Positions 49,019 through 60,548 of a stretch of 64,000 nucleotides of DNA are shown here, in pieces. The notes beneath the pieces are model-generated. The model made no database searches. It was not told where the DNA came from and saw only the letters and a program-made list of their open reading frames with translations. How positions within the stretch are numbered: position 1 is the stretch's first letter; each line of letters opens with the position of its first letter. The DNA comes from DATFDN01 sp963756495 (GTDB taxonomy: Bacteria > Pseudomonadota > Alphaproteobacteria > Acetobacterales > Acetobacteraceae): assembly GCA_963756495.1 (NCBI GenBank), contig CAVWNS010000001.1, positions 310,001 to 374,000 on the forward strand. Reading direction: 5' to 3'. A program made the translations under genes and the position numbers.

Positions 49019-51830
49019 GTGATTGTGCGGTGCATCATCGCGGCGATGGACGCCAGCACAGCTTCCGGGATCGATGGCCTGCTCGCCCTCGCAGCACGCC
49101 GCATGGCGCAGACGGACGAGGATCCGTTCGGCAATCCAGTCATGTCGGTCGCGCTCGCGATCACTCGCCTGATCGACGACGACAAGCTCGACGCGACGTC
49201 CATCTCGGCCATCGTGCGCCAGCTCCGCGATGAGGCGTTTCACGATCGTGCGCATCGGCTCTCGCGGTATGTCGGCGGCACCGGTATTGCCGCCAACGAG
49301 GCCGCGCTCGCCGCCGTCGCGCAGACGGTGCTCCGCCCCGATCCGTCCGACAGCCCGGTACGCTGGGCCGAATTCCGCGCCAGCATCGAACGCGCGCGCT
49401 ATGCTGCCGTGTTCACCGCTCACCCGACCTTTTCGCTCGCTCCCGAGGCTGCCGCTTCCCTCGCCGCCGTCGCGAGTGGCGCGGCCGAAACACCAAGTCT
49501 GGTCAGCCATCGTCCTCCGCCGATCACGCTGGCTCAGGAGTTCGCGCAGGCGGTCGCCGCGATCTCCAATGGCCGCGACGCGCTTGACCGGCTGAACGAG
49601 GCTCTGCTGGTCACTGCGGGCGAGGCTTGGCCGGAGCGCTGGACCGAGCTGTGCCCGCGCCCCATCGTGCTGTCGAGCTGGGTCGGGTACGATACGGATG
49701 GACGCACAGACATCGGTTGGGCCGACACGCTACGCCTGCGTCTGCGCATGAAGCTGCTGCAACTTGAACGACTGGCGGGGCAGCTCGCCGATCTGCCGCA
49801 CACCGACGCTCTGCCCGCGCGGCTCGACGTGGCGATCGACGCTGTTCGCGCGCAGCTCGAGGCCACTGCCGCCTCGTCCGATCCACCCGCCGTCGCCGCC
49901 TTCGCCCGCCTGCTCGTCGGTCGGCGCGATGATGCGCTGACCACGCCCGCGCCGCTGCTCGATCTGTTCGCGCCCGCCATCGCCGCCGCCACCGGCGCAC
50001 CCCAACGCGCGCTCTGCGTGGCCCGCGCCGGTCTTGTCGCGCACGGTCTTGCACTGGCTCACACGCATGTCCGGCTGAACGCGACGCAGCTGCACAACGT
50101 CGTCCGTCAACGCCTCGGCATTGTCGATGCAGCCGATGATCCCTTCCATCGTCGCGCGTTGCTCGCCGCCATCAACACGGCCCTCGATACCGTCACGCCG
50201 GCGCCTGTCGATTTCGGCGGCCTGCTCGCCGAGCAGGCGTCGGCGGCGCAGCTGATGATGACGGTCGCGCAGATCGTCAAGCACGTCGACGCCTCGATTC
50301 CCGTGCGCTTCCTGATCGCGGAGACGGAAAGCGGATACACGCTTCTCGCCGCGCTCTGGCTCGCCCGCCTGTTCGGTATCGAGCGCCACATCGAGATCAG
50401 CCCGTTGTTCGAGACCGCCGCAGCCCTGGAGAGCGGTCAGCGCGTGCTGGAGGAAGCGTTGCGCAGCCCGCACTGGCGCGCTTACCTCAAGACGACCGGC
50501 GCCTCGCGCTGCAATTCGGCTATTCGGATTCCGGTCGCTATGTCGGCCAGGTCGCGGCGAGCTATCTGATCGAGCGGCTGCGCTTCAAGATCGGCGAGAC
50601 CCTTGCCCGATTCGGTGTGTCCGACGTGGAGATCGTGCTGTTCGACACGCACGGCGAGAGCATCGGCCGCGGCGCCCATCCCGGCTCGCTCGCCGACCGC
50701 CTCAAATACCTGTCGCCGACCGCGAGCCGCCAAGCGCTCAGCCGCGCCAACCTTCCCGTCCGTGAGGAAAGCTCGTTCCAGGGAGGCGACGGCTACCAAC
50801 TTTTCGCGACGCGAGCGCTGGCACTCGCGACCGTCGCGCGGATTGCCGAGCACGCCTTCCATCCCGCCGCCGGGCCGATCGAGGATCCGATCTATGCCGA
50901 GCCTGACTTTGCCGCCGACTTTTTCGCAACCGTGCGGTCGGGAATGGAGGCCCTGGTCGAAGATCCCGGCTATACTGCGCTGCTTGGCGCGTTCGGCCCG
51001 GCGCTGATCGACAGCACCGGCTCGCGGCCGGCGGCGCGGCAGAGCGTCGGGGCGGCGCAGGCCGTCTCGATCCGTCATCCGCGCGAGCTGCGCGCGATCC
51101 CCAACAACGCGATCCTGCAACAGCTCGGTTGGTGCGCGAACACGCTGCAGGGTATTGGGAGCGCCGCCGCGCGCCATCCCGAACTCTTTGCCCAGATGAG
51201 CGTCGAGAGCCGCCGTTTCCGCCGTGCGCTCGATCTGCCGCGCCACGCGCTCGCGCATTCCGACCTCGAAGTGCTGCGCGCCCTGGTCGGCACGCTCGAT
51301 CCAGGTTCCTGGCTCGACCGCGCCGCGCGCACCCGTAGGGCCGGCCGGCGCCAAGCGCTGGTCGCGGTCGCGCGTGCGCTCGAGCGGCTCGATCTATGGG
51401 CCCAGGTGCAGGCGATGTTCCGGCGCGTGCAGGCCGATCATCTGGCACTTCGTGCCGCTTGGCCGGATGCACCGCGCATGAAGCCGCGCGAGGTGCTGCT
51501 GCACGCACTTCGTCTTGCGGTGATCCAGCGGGTTTGGTTGCTTGCCACCGAGATCCCCGAGTTTTCACCGCGTCACGGCGTCACGCGGCACGGGCTGGAA
51601 TCGGCGCTGCTGCGGCTCGAGGTGCCGGCGGCGCTCGAGTTGCTCGCCGAGATCTTTCCGCGGGCGCCGACCCGGTCGCCGAGCAGGACTATGGCGAGCC
51701 GCCCGCCCCCCGAGCCGCTGGCTCCTACGTGCGCGAGCAGACCGAAATCATCGCGCCAATCCAAGCCCTGTTCGCCATCGTGCGTGAAATCGCGACCGCC
51801 ATCACGAACGAGGTCGGGTCGTTCGGCTGA
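49019..51830 (+). CDS. Phosphoenolpyruvate carboxylase-like protein, divergent (two apparent -1 frameshifts)
   Basis: With one base restored near 50500 and one near 51663, this gives about 937 residues, normal for PEPC. The family skeleton is clear: YAAVFTAHPTF (for TAHPTE), SSWVGYDTDGRTDIGW (for GGDRDGN), LQFGYSDSGRYVG (for GYSDSAKD), LFDTHGESIGRGAHP (for FHGRGGSIGRGG) and ELRAIPNNAILQQLGW. The catalytic His and Arg of the FHGRGG loop and several substrate arginines are replaced, so PEP carboxylation is doubtful. Start is GTG 49019 or ATG 49046. Confidence 0.75.
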
Positions 51831-51992
51831 CGGGCGATGCGCGGGCACGCAATCAGGAGACCGATATTTCCGGTCGTACATAGCGCCACCGTCGGACGCC
51901 TGCTATAGCGGCCTCGCAAACCTGCCAGAATTGCGGGGCGCAAGCCCATCGTCAGCGCGCGCAACAGCTGCAGGTTGCAGGGAGGGACACCA

Positions 51993-53025
51993 ATGCAAAC
52001 CGGCGACTGGTCCGTTCTGCTCGAAGGCCTCAACGATCTGATCGCACGCGACCCCGGTACTCTGCAGCCCTGCTGCCGTATCTCGGCGAATTGCAGACAG
52101 GAACCTCGTCCTTCCTGACCCTGTCAGGCGCGGTCGCCGCCCCGGGCATCTACGACCTGCCAACACTGCAATACGCAGCCCCTGCCACGACCGAGACAGA
52201 GAGTTATACGGCCGGGGGCGCCCCGGTCACCGACACCTACACGGGCGTGACCTTGTGGAACCTTCTCCAGAGCGCGGGCGGGGTGACCACGACGGACGCG
52301 AAGAACGACATTCTCAGCAAGTACGTCGTCGCGACCGGCAGCGACGGCTACGCCGCGGTCTTCTCGGCGGGCGAGATCGACCCGAGCTTCGGCAACCAAC
52401 CGGTCCTGGTCGCCTACGCCGACACTGGCGGCCAGCTTGGCCCGTCGGGCGCCGACGGCTTCGCGCGCATGGTGGTGCCGGGCGATCAAGCAGGCGGGCG
52501 CTACGTCTCCAATCTCGTCAGCCTCCAGGTTGATAGCCTGCCTGCGCAGACGCCGGGTCCAGGCGGCATCTCGGAGCAGTTCACCGTCTCGGGTCATGTC
52601 GCCGACCCTGGCGTCTTCACCCCGATCACGCTCGAAACCCTGAGCCCGGGGGTGACCGAGACGGCAACGTATCTGTCCGGCGCCGGCAGCGTGACCGACA
52701 CCTATACCGGGTGTCGCTGTGGACGTTGCTGAACGACACCGGCCTGCTGACGGATGCGTCGGTCAAGAACGATATCCTGCGCGACTTCGTTGTCGCCACC
52801 GGCAGCGACGGTTACCGGGCGATCATCTCGCTCGGCGAGATCGACCCGGCCTTCGGAAACCAGCCCGACCTCGTGGCCTACGCCGACACCGCCGGCCAGC
52901 TCGGCGCCTCGGGAGCCGACGGCGCGATGCGGCTGATCGTCCCAGGCGACCAGGCGGGCGGCCGTTATGTCTCGAATCTCGTCAGCCTGGACGTCATGCA
53001 CGCGACGACGCTGCCGCAAAGCTAG
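51993..53025 (+). CDS. Tandem molybdopterin-oxidoreductase-fold protein (two apparent -1 frameshifts)
   Basis: With bases restored near 52064 and at GGG 52709-52711, this reads as 344 residues: an unusual about 35-residue leader and two near-identical about 125-residue domains. Both contain VSG.V..PG, TDTYTGV.LW.LL, VVATGSDGY, GEIDP.FGNQP.LVAYADT and VPGDQAGGRYVSNLVSL, the pattern of SUOX-type molybdopterin-binding domains. Neither repeat has a cysteine, so the molybdenum ligand of sulfite oxidase is missing. No signal peptide is evident. A GGGAGGGAC box precedes ATG 51993. A ModE-type regulator follows 37 bp downstream. Confidence 0.7.
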
Positions 53026-53062
53026 ACTCAAATCGGGGCCGCCCGGCTGATAGTGTCCGGCA

Positions 53063-53422
53063 GTGACCAGGATCACGCTTCGTATCGATTTCGATGATGC
53101 CCACCAGGTCGGTCCTGGGAAGATCAAGCTGCTGGAGTTGATCAACGAACAGGGGTCGATTTCGGCGGCTAGCCGCCTCATGGGGATGTCCTACCGGCGT
53201 GCCTGGACACTGATGGTCAGCCTGAACGCGACCTTTGCCGAGCCATTGATCACGGCCCGAGCCGGAGGAAGCGGCGGTGGCAGCGCCGAGCTGACAGCCA
53301 AAGGCCATGAGGTCGTCCGATGCTATCGCGCCATCGAGGCGAATGCCGTGGCCGCGGCGGCGGTCGAACTCCGCATCCTGCGAAAGTCTCTCGCGCCATC
53401 GGGTCGCAAACTGGCTGATTGA
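53063..53422 (+). CDS. ModE-type winged-helix regulator (DNA-binding domain only)
   Basis: A 119-residue protein matching the ModE N-terminal domain: GPGKIKLLELINEQGSISAASRLMGMSYRRAW is the winged helix-turn-helix and TARAGGSGGGSAELTAKGHEVV the wing. The molybdate-binding MOP domains of full ModE are absent, as in many short LysR/ModE-like proteins, so it may sense metal indirectly or not at all. It starts at GTG. The neighbours, a molybdopterin-fold protein upstream and a Mo-box-like palindrome 45 bp downstream, support a molybdenum-linked role. Confidence 0.85.
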   Translation: MTRITLRIDFDDAHQVGPGKIKLLELINEQGSISAASRLMGMSYRRAWTLMVSLNATFAEPLITARAGGSGGGSAELTAKGHEVVRCYRAIEANAVAAAAVELRILRKSLAPSGRKLAD

Positions 53423-53466
53423 CAGCGCGCGACGGCGGAACCTGCCTGGACTATCCGGCGTTCAGG

Positions 53467-53490
53467 CGTTATGTTCGGACAAACATAACG
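53467..53490. promoter_or_regulatory. Mo-box-like palindrome (candidate ModE site)
   Basis: A perfect 9-bp inverted repeat, CGTTATGTT at 53467-53475 and AACATAACG at 53482-53490, with spacer CGGACA. It resembles the ModE recognition pattern CGTTATAT ... ATATAACG. It sits between the modE-like gene and the ribosome site (AGGAGG) of the aldehyde dehydrogenase, where a bound repressor would block that gene. Confidence 0.55.
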
Positions 53491-53502
53491 AGGAGGACCT
53501 CC

Positions 53503-54999
53503 ATGGACCTGTCAACCTCTCATGGACGGCTGAGCGCCAGTGCCCGCGACTTCGTCGCGCGCCGCCACAAGCTGCTGATCGACGGGCAGTGGGTCGATGC
53601 CCGCTCGGGCAAGACCTTCGCCGTGTTTGATCCGTCGAATGGACAGCAGATCGCCCAAGTCGCGGAGGGGGTCGCCGAGGATATCGACGCGGCGGTGGCC
53701 GCAGCTCGCCGTGCCTTCGAAGACGGCCCCTGGGCGAAGATGAAGCCGACCGAGCGCGGCAAGCTCGTCTGGAAGCTCGGCGACGTGCTGGAAGCGCATG
53801 CCGACGAACTCGCAGAGCTGGAAGCGCTCGACAACGGCAAGCCGATCCGCGACGCGCGCGCCGTCGATCTTCCCTTCGCCTGCGAGCTGCTGCGCTACAT
53901 GGGCGGCTGGTCGACCAAGATCACCGGCCAGAGCATCCCGATCTCCGCGCCGGGCGACTGGCACGCGTACTCGATCCGCGAGCCGGTCGGCGTGGTCGGC
54001 CAGATCATCCCTTGGAACTTCCCGCTGCTGATGGCCGTGTGGAAGATTGCACCGGCCCTTGCAGCCGGCTGCACGATCGTGCTCAAGCCGGCCGAGCAGA
54101 CGCCACTGTCCGCGATCTGGCTTGGAGAATTGATCCAGGAGGCCGGATTCCCGAACGGCGTCGTCAACGTCGTCACCGGCGACGGTACGGCGGGAGCGGC
54201 GATCGCCGCGCATCCGGACGTCGATAAGGTGGCGTTCACCGGGTCGACCGAGGTGGGCAAGCTCATCGTCCAGGCCGCCGCGGGCAACCTGAAGAAGGTC
54301 TCGCTCGAACTCGGTGGCAAGTCGCCGGCGATCGTCTTCCCTGACGCCGACCTTTCGGTCGCGATCCCGGGCACCGCGTCGGGCATCTTCTTCAACATGG
54401 GGCAATGCTGCACCGCAGGCTCGCGCCTGTTCGTGCACGAGCGCATCTTTGACAAGATGATGACCGGCCTTGCCGATCAAGCCGCGAAGATCAAGATCGG
54501 ACCGGGCCTCGACCCGGACTCGAGCATGGGACCATTGGTCTCGGACGAGCAGTTCCAGCGGGTGACCGGCTTTCTCGAATCAGGCCGTCAGCAGGGCGCG
54601 GAGTTCGTCACTGGCGGCAAGCGATCTGGTAACGAGGGCTACTTCGTCGAGCCGACCGTACTGACGAAGACAACCCCCGACATGAAGGTGGTGCGCGAGG
54701 AGATCTTCGGCCCGGTCGTCTGCGCGATGCCCTACAACGACGACGATCTCGAGCGCATCGCCAAGCAGGGCAATGCGACCGAGTACGGCCTCGCCGCCTC
54801 TATTTGGACCCGCGATATCGGCATCGCGCACAAGCTCGCAAGAAAGCTGAAAGCCGGCTCCGTGTGGATCAATGTCCATAACTTCAATGACGTCGCCCTC
54901 CCGTTCGGCGGCTACAAGCAGTCCGGCTGGGGCCGCGAAATGGGCTACGAGGCGATCGAACTCTACACCGAGACGAAGGCCGTGGCAGCGCTGCTGTAG
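53503..54999 (+). CDS. NAD(P)-dependent aldehyde dehydrogenase
   Basis: A 498-residue ALDH superfamily enzyme. IIPWNFPLLMAVWKIAPALAAG, the cofactor loop VAFTGSTEVGKLIVQAAA, the catalytic Glu in LELGGKSP, the catalytic Cys in FFNMGQCCTAGSRLFVHE and EEIFGPVV are all intact. It resembles the betaine/phenylacetaldehyde-type group. MDLSTSHG is chosen as start behind a perfect AGGAGG; the frame opens earlier at 53419 without a ribosome site. It is directly preceded by the Mo-box-like palindrome. Confidence 0.94.
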   Translation: MDLSTSHGRLSASARDFVARRHKLLIDGQWVDARSGKTFAVFDPSNGQQIAQVAEGVAEDIDAAVAAARRAFEDGPWAKMKPTERGKLVWKLGDVLEAHADELAELEALDNGKPIRDARAVDLPFACELLRYMGGWSTKITGQSIPISAPGDWHAYSIREPVGVVGQIIPWNFPLLMAVWKIAPALAAGCTIVLKPAEQTPLSAIWLGELIQEAGFPNGVVNVVTGDGTAGAAIAAHPDVDKVAFTGSTEVGKLIVQAAAGNLKKVSLELGGKSPAIVFPDADLSVAIPGTASGIFFNMGQCCTAGSRLFVHERIFDKMMTGLADQAAKIKIGPGLDPDSSMGPLVSDEQFQRVTGFLESGRQQGAEFVTGGKRSGNEGYFVEPTVLTKTTPDMKVVREEIFGPVVCAMPYNDDDLERIAKQGNATEYGLAASIWTRDIGIAHKLARKLKAGSVWINVHNFNDVALPFGGYKQSGWGREMGYEAIELYTETKAVAALL

Positions 55000-55005
55000 C
55001 CCGCC

Positions 55006-55401
55006 ATGGACCGGAGCGCGATCAAGGGCGAACGGCTCACAACATGGGCCGTCACCCCGGACGGGGAACGGGTGCGGCTCGGCTTCGAGGACGAGGCCGG
55101 GCGACCGTGCGCCGTCAACCTGCCAATCAATGTGCTGAGCGCGCTGATGATGACGATCCCGCGCATACTTCGTCAGGCGCTCGCGGTGCGCTTTGCCGAC
55201 GGCTCGCTGCGCATGATCCACGAGCTTGGAGAATGGCGGGTCGAGCGGGCCGTGGAGGCCGACGCGTCCATCCTCAGCCTCGCCACATCCGATGGCTTCG
55301 AAGTGACATTCGCCGTGACCACGGCGGAAGCCGATCGACTTGGAGAAATGCTGCGCTACTCCGCGCTTCCGTCCGCGATGCGCGCGGCCGCCGTCAATTG
55401 A
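55006..55401 (+). CDS. Conserved hypothetical protein between aldehyde dehydrogenases
   Basis: A 131-residue soluble protein with no family I can name. It is predicted to be largely beta with a helical middle: TWAVTPDGERVRLGFEDEAG, AVNLPINVLSALMMTIPRIL, SLRMIHELGEWRVERA and FEVTFAVTTAEADRLGEML. It starts six bases after the aldehyde dehydrogenase and 17 bases before the next one, so it is almost certainly part of that operon. Confidence 0.7.
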   Translation: MDRSAIKGERLTTWAVTPDGERVRLGFEDEAGRPCAVNLPINVLSALMMTIPRILRQALAVRFADGSLRMIHELGEWRVERAVEADASILSLATSDGFEVTFAVTTAEADRLGEMLRYSALPSAMRAAAVN

Positions 55402-55418
55402 TCAAGGGAGTTCCTGCT

Positions 55419-56137
55419 GTGACCGCAGATGTTCTGACAACCCGCCATCCCTTTCTGGACGGCAAGCCGAAGCGCATGCTGATCGACGGCAAATGGGTTG
55501 AGGCCGCCTCGGGCAAGACGTTCGACACCCTCAATCCATCGACAGGCGACGTGCTTGCATCCGTCGCGGAGGGCGATAGCGAGGACATCGACCGGGCCGT
55601 GGACGCGGCGCGGCGTGCCTTCAACGGGCCATGGAGCAAGTTCAAGCCATTCGAGCGGCAGAACCTGCTGCTCAAACTCGCCGACCTGGTCGAGCAGCAT
55701 TTCGACGAGCTTGCCACGCTCGACACGTTGGACATGGGCGCGCCGATCAGCCGCACGAAAGGCGGCCGGCTGCGCGCGCTCGGCATGCTGCGCTACTACG
55801 CCGGCCAAGCGACCACGATCCACGGTGAGACGATCGAGAATTCGCTTCCCGGCGCGTATGTCAGCTACACCCTGAAAGAACCATCGAGGAGGTGATCGAG
55901 CGCGCGAACCGGACGAATTTCGGCCTCGGCAGCGGCCTGTGGACCCGAGACGTGAGCAAGGCCCACAAGCTTGCGCGTGGCATTCGGGCCGGCTCGGTCT
56001 GGATCAACTGCTACCAGGCGATGGACCCGGCCGTGCCGTTCGGCGGCTACAAGATGAGCGGCTACGGACGCGAGAGCGGCAAACAGCACGTCGAGGAATA
56101 CCTCAACGTCAAGGCGGTCTGGATCAAGACGGACTGA
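55419..56137 (+). pseudogene. Aldehyde dehydrogenase lacking its catalytic core
   Basis: The N-terminal about 155 residues (LIDGKWVEAASGKTFDTLNP ... SYTLKEP) and the C-terminal about 85 (TIEEVIERANRTNFGLGSGL ... GYKMSGYGRESGKQHVEEYL) are good ALDH sequence. The about 240 residues between them, including the NAD loop, catalytic Glu and Cys, are missing at a junction near 55880, and the two halves are out of frame. It cannot be an active enzyme. The start is GTG 55419 behind GGGAG. An assembly misjoin between related ALDH genes is an alternative. Confidence 0.8.
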
Positions 56138-56150
56138 CACCGGCGGCTGC

Positions 56151-56189
56151 AAGAAAGGATCACCCAGCCCTCATCGGGCTGGATGATCC
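56151..56189 (-). terminator. Rho-independent terminator of groEL
   Basis: On the minus strand a GC-rich hairpin (GGATCATCCAGCCC paired with GGGCTGGGTGATCC around GATGA, slightly imperfect) is followed directly by TTTCTT. It begins 12 bp after the groEL stop. Confidence 0.8.
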
Positions 56190-56200
56190 GAAGTCGGGCT

Positions 56201-57854
<1,654 letters not shown>

Positions 57855-57978
57855 GTATATTCTCCCCCTTCGTTGATGGGATCAGTCCGGTGGGCAGGCC
57901 AGCGCGGATCAGGCGGCGGTTTCTTGCGCTGGCCTCGACCGCTACATCCCTTTACCTCCGGTCGTCACACCCGTCCAC

Positions 57979-58000
57979 GCTGACACGGTTCGGTGTCAGC
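57979..58000. repeat. 8-bp inverted repeat over the E1-fusion stop codon
   Basis: GCTGACAC and GTGTCAGC are perfect complements around GGTTCG and include the stop of the leftward dehydrogenase gene. No T run follows, so it is either a weak terminator or an mRNA-stabilising hairpin between this gene and groEL. Confidence 0.45.
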
Positions 58001-60478
58001 TCTGCCGCACCAGTCCGATCGTCTCCCCCATCTTCACGCTGCTGCCAGCGATTTTGACCAGCTGCGCCAGCATGCCCGCGATCGGCGCCTCAATTTCGAC
58101 CAGCGCCTTATCGGTCTCGATCTCCGCGACCACATCGCCCGATGCCACAATGTCCCCGTCCGGGCGTGTCCAGCGCACCAGCTTGCCTTCGCTGACCGTG
58201 AGATCGCCGAACGGCATGGTGATCGGTGCGCCTCTCGATGACACCGGCTGGGGTGCTTGCGCTGCGGCCGCGGCTTTCGGCGCCGGAGCTGCAAAGGGCG
58301 CCGGCACTCTATCCGTGCGCCCGCTCCAGCGCCGTGGCGGCGGCGCGGTTCCGGCTATCACCTGCCTTGCAACGGCGGCGATGCGATCGGTATCGACCAG
58401 CATCGCGCGCTCCAGCGCGGGACCAAATGGGTGCGTGACCGGCTCGGTGTGCAGGCGTGCGACCGGGGCGTCCAGCGCGTCGAAAGCGAGTTCGTGCATC
58501 GCCTGGCCCAGTTCGGCGCCCACGCCGAACATCGGCCAGCCCTCGTCCACCACCAACAGCCGGTGGGTGCGGCGCACGCTGTCGGCGACGGTGTCCACGT
58601 CCAGCGGCTGGATCGTGCGCAGATCGATCACCTCGCATTCGATGCCGTCGCCGGCGAGGATCTCGGCAGCCTCCAACGATCGATGCACCAACTGGCCAGC
58701 CGACGCGATGGTCAGGTCGCTGCCCGGCCGGACAATGCGTGCGAGGCCGAACGGCACCAGATGCTCGCGTTCCGGCACCGGGCCGCGGCTGGAGAACAGC
58801 GCCTTGGTCTCCAGCATGATCACCGGATCGCCCGCGCGCAGCGCTGTCTTCATCAATCCTTTTGCGTCGGCGGGAGTGGCCGGCAGACAGACGATCAGGC
58901 CCGGGATATGCGCCCAGACCGGGTGATACATGCCGCTATGATGCGGGCCCGCGCTGCGCACCGCGCCGCAGCCGACCCTGATTACCATCGGCGCCGCCAT
59001 CTGGCCATTGCTCATGTAGCGAAGCTTGGCCGCTTGCAGCACGATCTGCCCAGCCGCCTCGAACAGGAAATCCGCGAACATCAGGTCGGCGATGACACGC
59101 ACGCCGGTTGCCGAGGCGCCAAGCGCCGCACCGGTGAAGCCAAGCTCCGAGATCGGCGTATCGACCATCCGTTCGGCGCCGAACTCCTGGAATAATCCCT
59201 TGGTGTGCGCGAAGGTACCGCCGCGCTCACCGGTCCCCTCGCCATAATAGAGGATGTTGCGTTCGCGCCGCATTTCCTCGGCCAGGCCGTCGCGCACCGC
59301 ATCCAGCCAGCCGGTCTCGACGGTGCGAGACGATGCCGGCGCGCGAGCGGCGGCCGATCGCCTCCGGCGGATTGATCGGGTCGGCATAGACATGGCGTGC
59401 GAGGGTCGCTGGATCGGTTTCCTGGGAGGCGCGCGCGAAGGCGATTGCGTCCCGCACCTCGGCATCGACCTGGCTGTCGATCTCGCCGAGCTCGGCTTGG
59501 CTGGCGATCGCGAATTCCTCCACCAGTCGGGAGCGGAAGCTCGGCGACCGGGCAGCGCGCCGTCCAGGCATCCACCTCCTCCTGCGTGCGATAAGTGCCG
59601 ACGACCGGGTCGCCCTCATGGTGCCCGACCGTGCGATAGGTCTTGATCTCGAGCAGGGTCGGCCCCTCGCCGCGACGGGCTCGCTCCGCCGCCTCGCGCA
59701 TCGCGCTCCAGACGGCGAGCACGTCGTTGCCATCCACCGCGACGCCGGGGATGCCATAGGCCGCTGCGCGGGTCGCCACCTCGGGGTTCAGGGTCACCGA
59801 GCGCAAAGGCGTGGCGGTGGCGTAAAGGTTGTTCTCGCAGACCAGGATGACGGGTGCGCGCTGGAAGCCGGCGAAGTTGCACGCCTCGTGGAAGGCGCCA
59901 TGATTGACGGCGCCGTCGCCGAAGAAGGCGACCGCGACGCCATCGGTGCCGCGATAGCGCGCGCTGAGCGCTGCTCCGACAGCGGCTGGCGCCCCTGCGC
60001 CGACGAGGCCGTTGGTGCCGAACAATCCGATCGAGCGGTCGTAGATGTGCATGGTGCCGCCGCGCCCGCCGGAGGCGCCGTCGCGCCGCCCGTACAGCTC
60101 GGCCATCAGCGTGTTCGGCGAGATGCCCTTGGCCAGCGCATGGCCGTGCCCGCGATGGGTGCTGGTGATCCAGTCGGTCGGCCGCAGATGCGCGCAGACG
60201 CCGACCGCGCTCGCCTCCTCGCCGATATAGAGATGCAGGAAGCCCGGCGTCTCGCCTGTCCGGCAGGCGATCTGCGCCGCCAGCTCAAACCGGCGCAGCA
60301 GCATCATCTGCTGATACAGGCGCAGCATCGCCGCGGTATCGAGACCCTCCGGCAGCGGCGCATGATTGCGGCCAGCGTGAGCCGTGGCGCTGCTTGGGCA
60401 ACTCTCGTCATCCTTCCCCGAGGCGGTCCGGCGTTGACGACGTTGCACGGACGGAAGGCGGATTTCATTATATTGCAT
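57996..60478 (-). CDS. Fused E1alpha-E1beta 2-oxoacid dehydrogenase with C-terminal lipoyl domain (two apparent +1 frameshifts)
   Basis: Removing one base near 59535 and one near 59325 leaves a single 826-residue chain. The E1alpha part (about 55-400) has TSTHRGHGHALAKGI, YGRRDGASGGRGGTMHI and the thiamine site GDGAVNHGAFHEACN to VCENNLYA. E1beta (about 420-745) has GGTFAHTKGLFQEFG, DTPISELGFTGAALG and HHSGMYHPVWAHIPGL. The last about 75 residues are a lipoyl domain with the lysine in EIETDKALVEIEAP. It is related to pyruvate, acetoin or branched-chain dehydrogenases. No E2 or E3 gene is adjacent. It is divergent from the SDR gene. Confidence 0.82.
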
Positions 60479-60548
60479 GATGCTTCGCCGGGATGGTCGA
60501 TGGCGCAAGGTGTGGCGACGCCGACGGTCAGGTGGGCGAGGGGCGGGA

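Noticed and set aside
57855..57995. CIRCE or sigma-32-type heat-shock control element before groEL
   Set aside because: The 9-bp CIRCE arms are absent, and no convincing heat-shock promoter can be pointed out.
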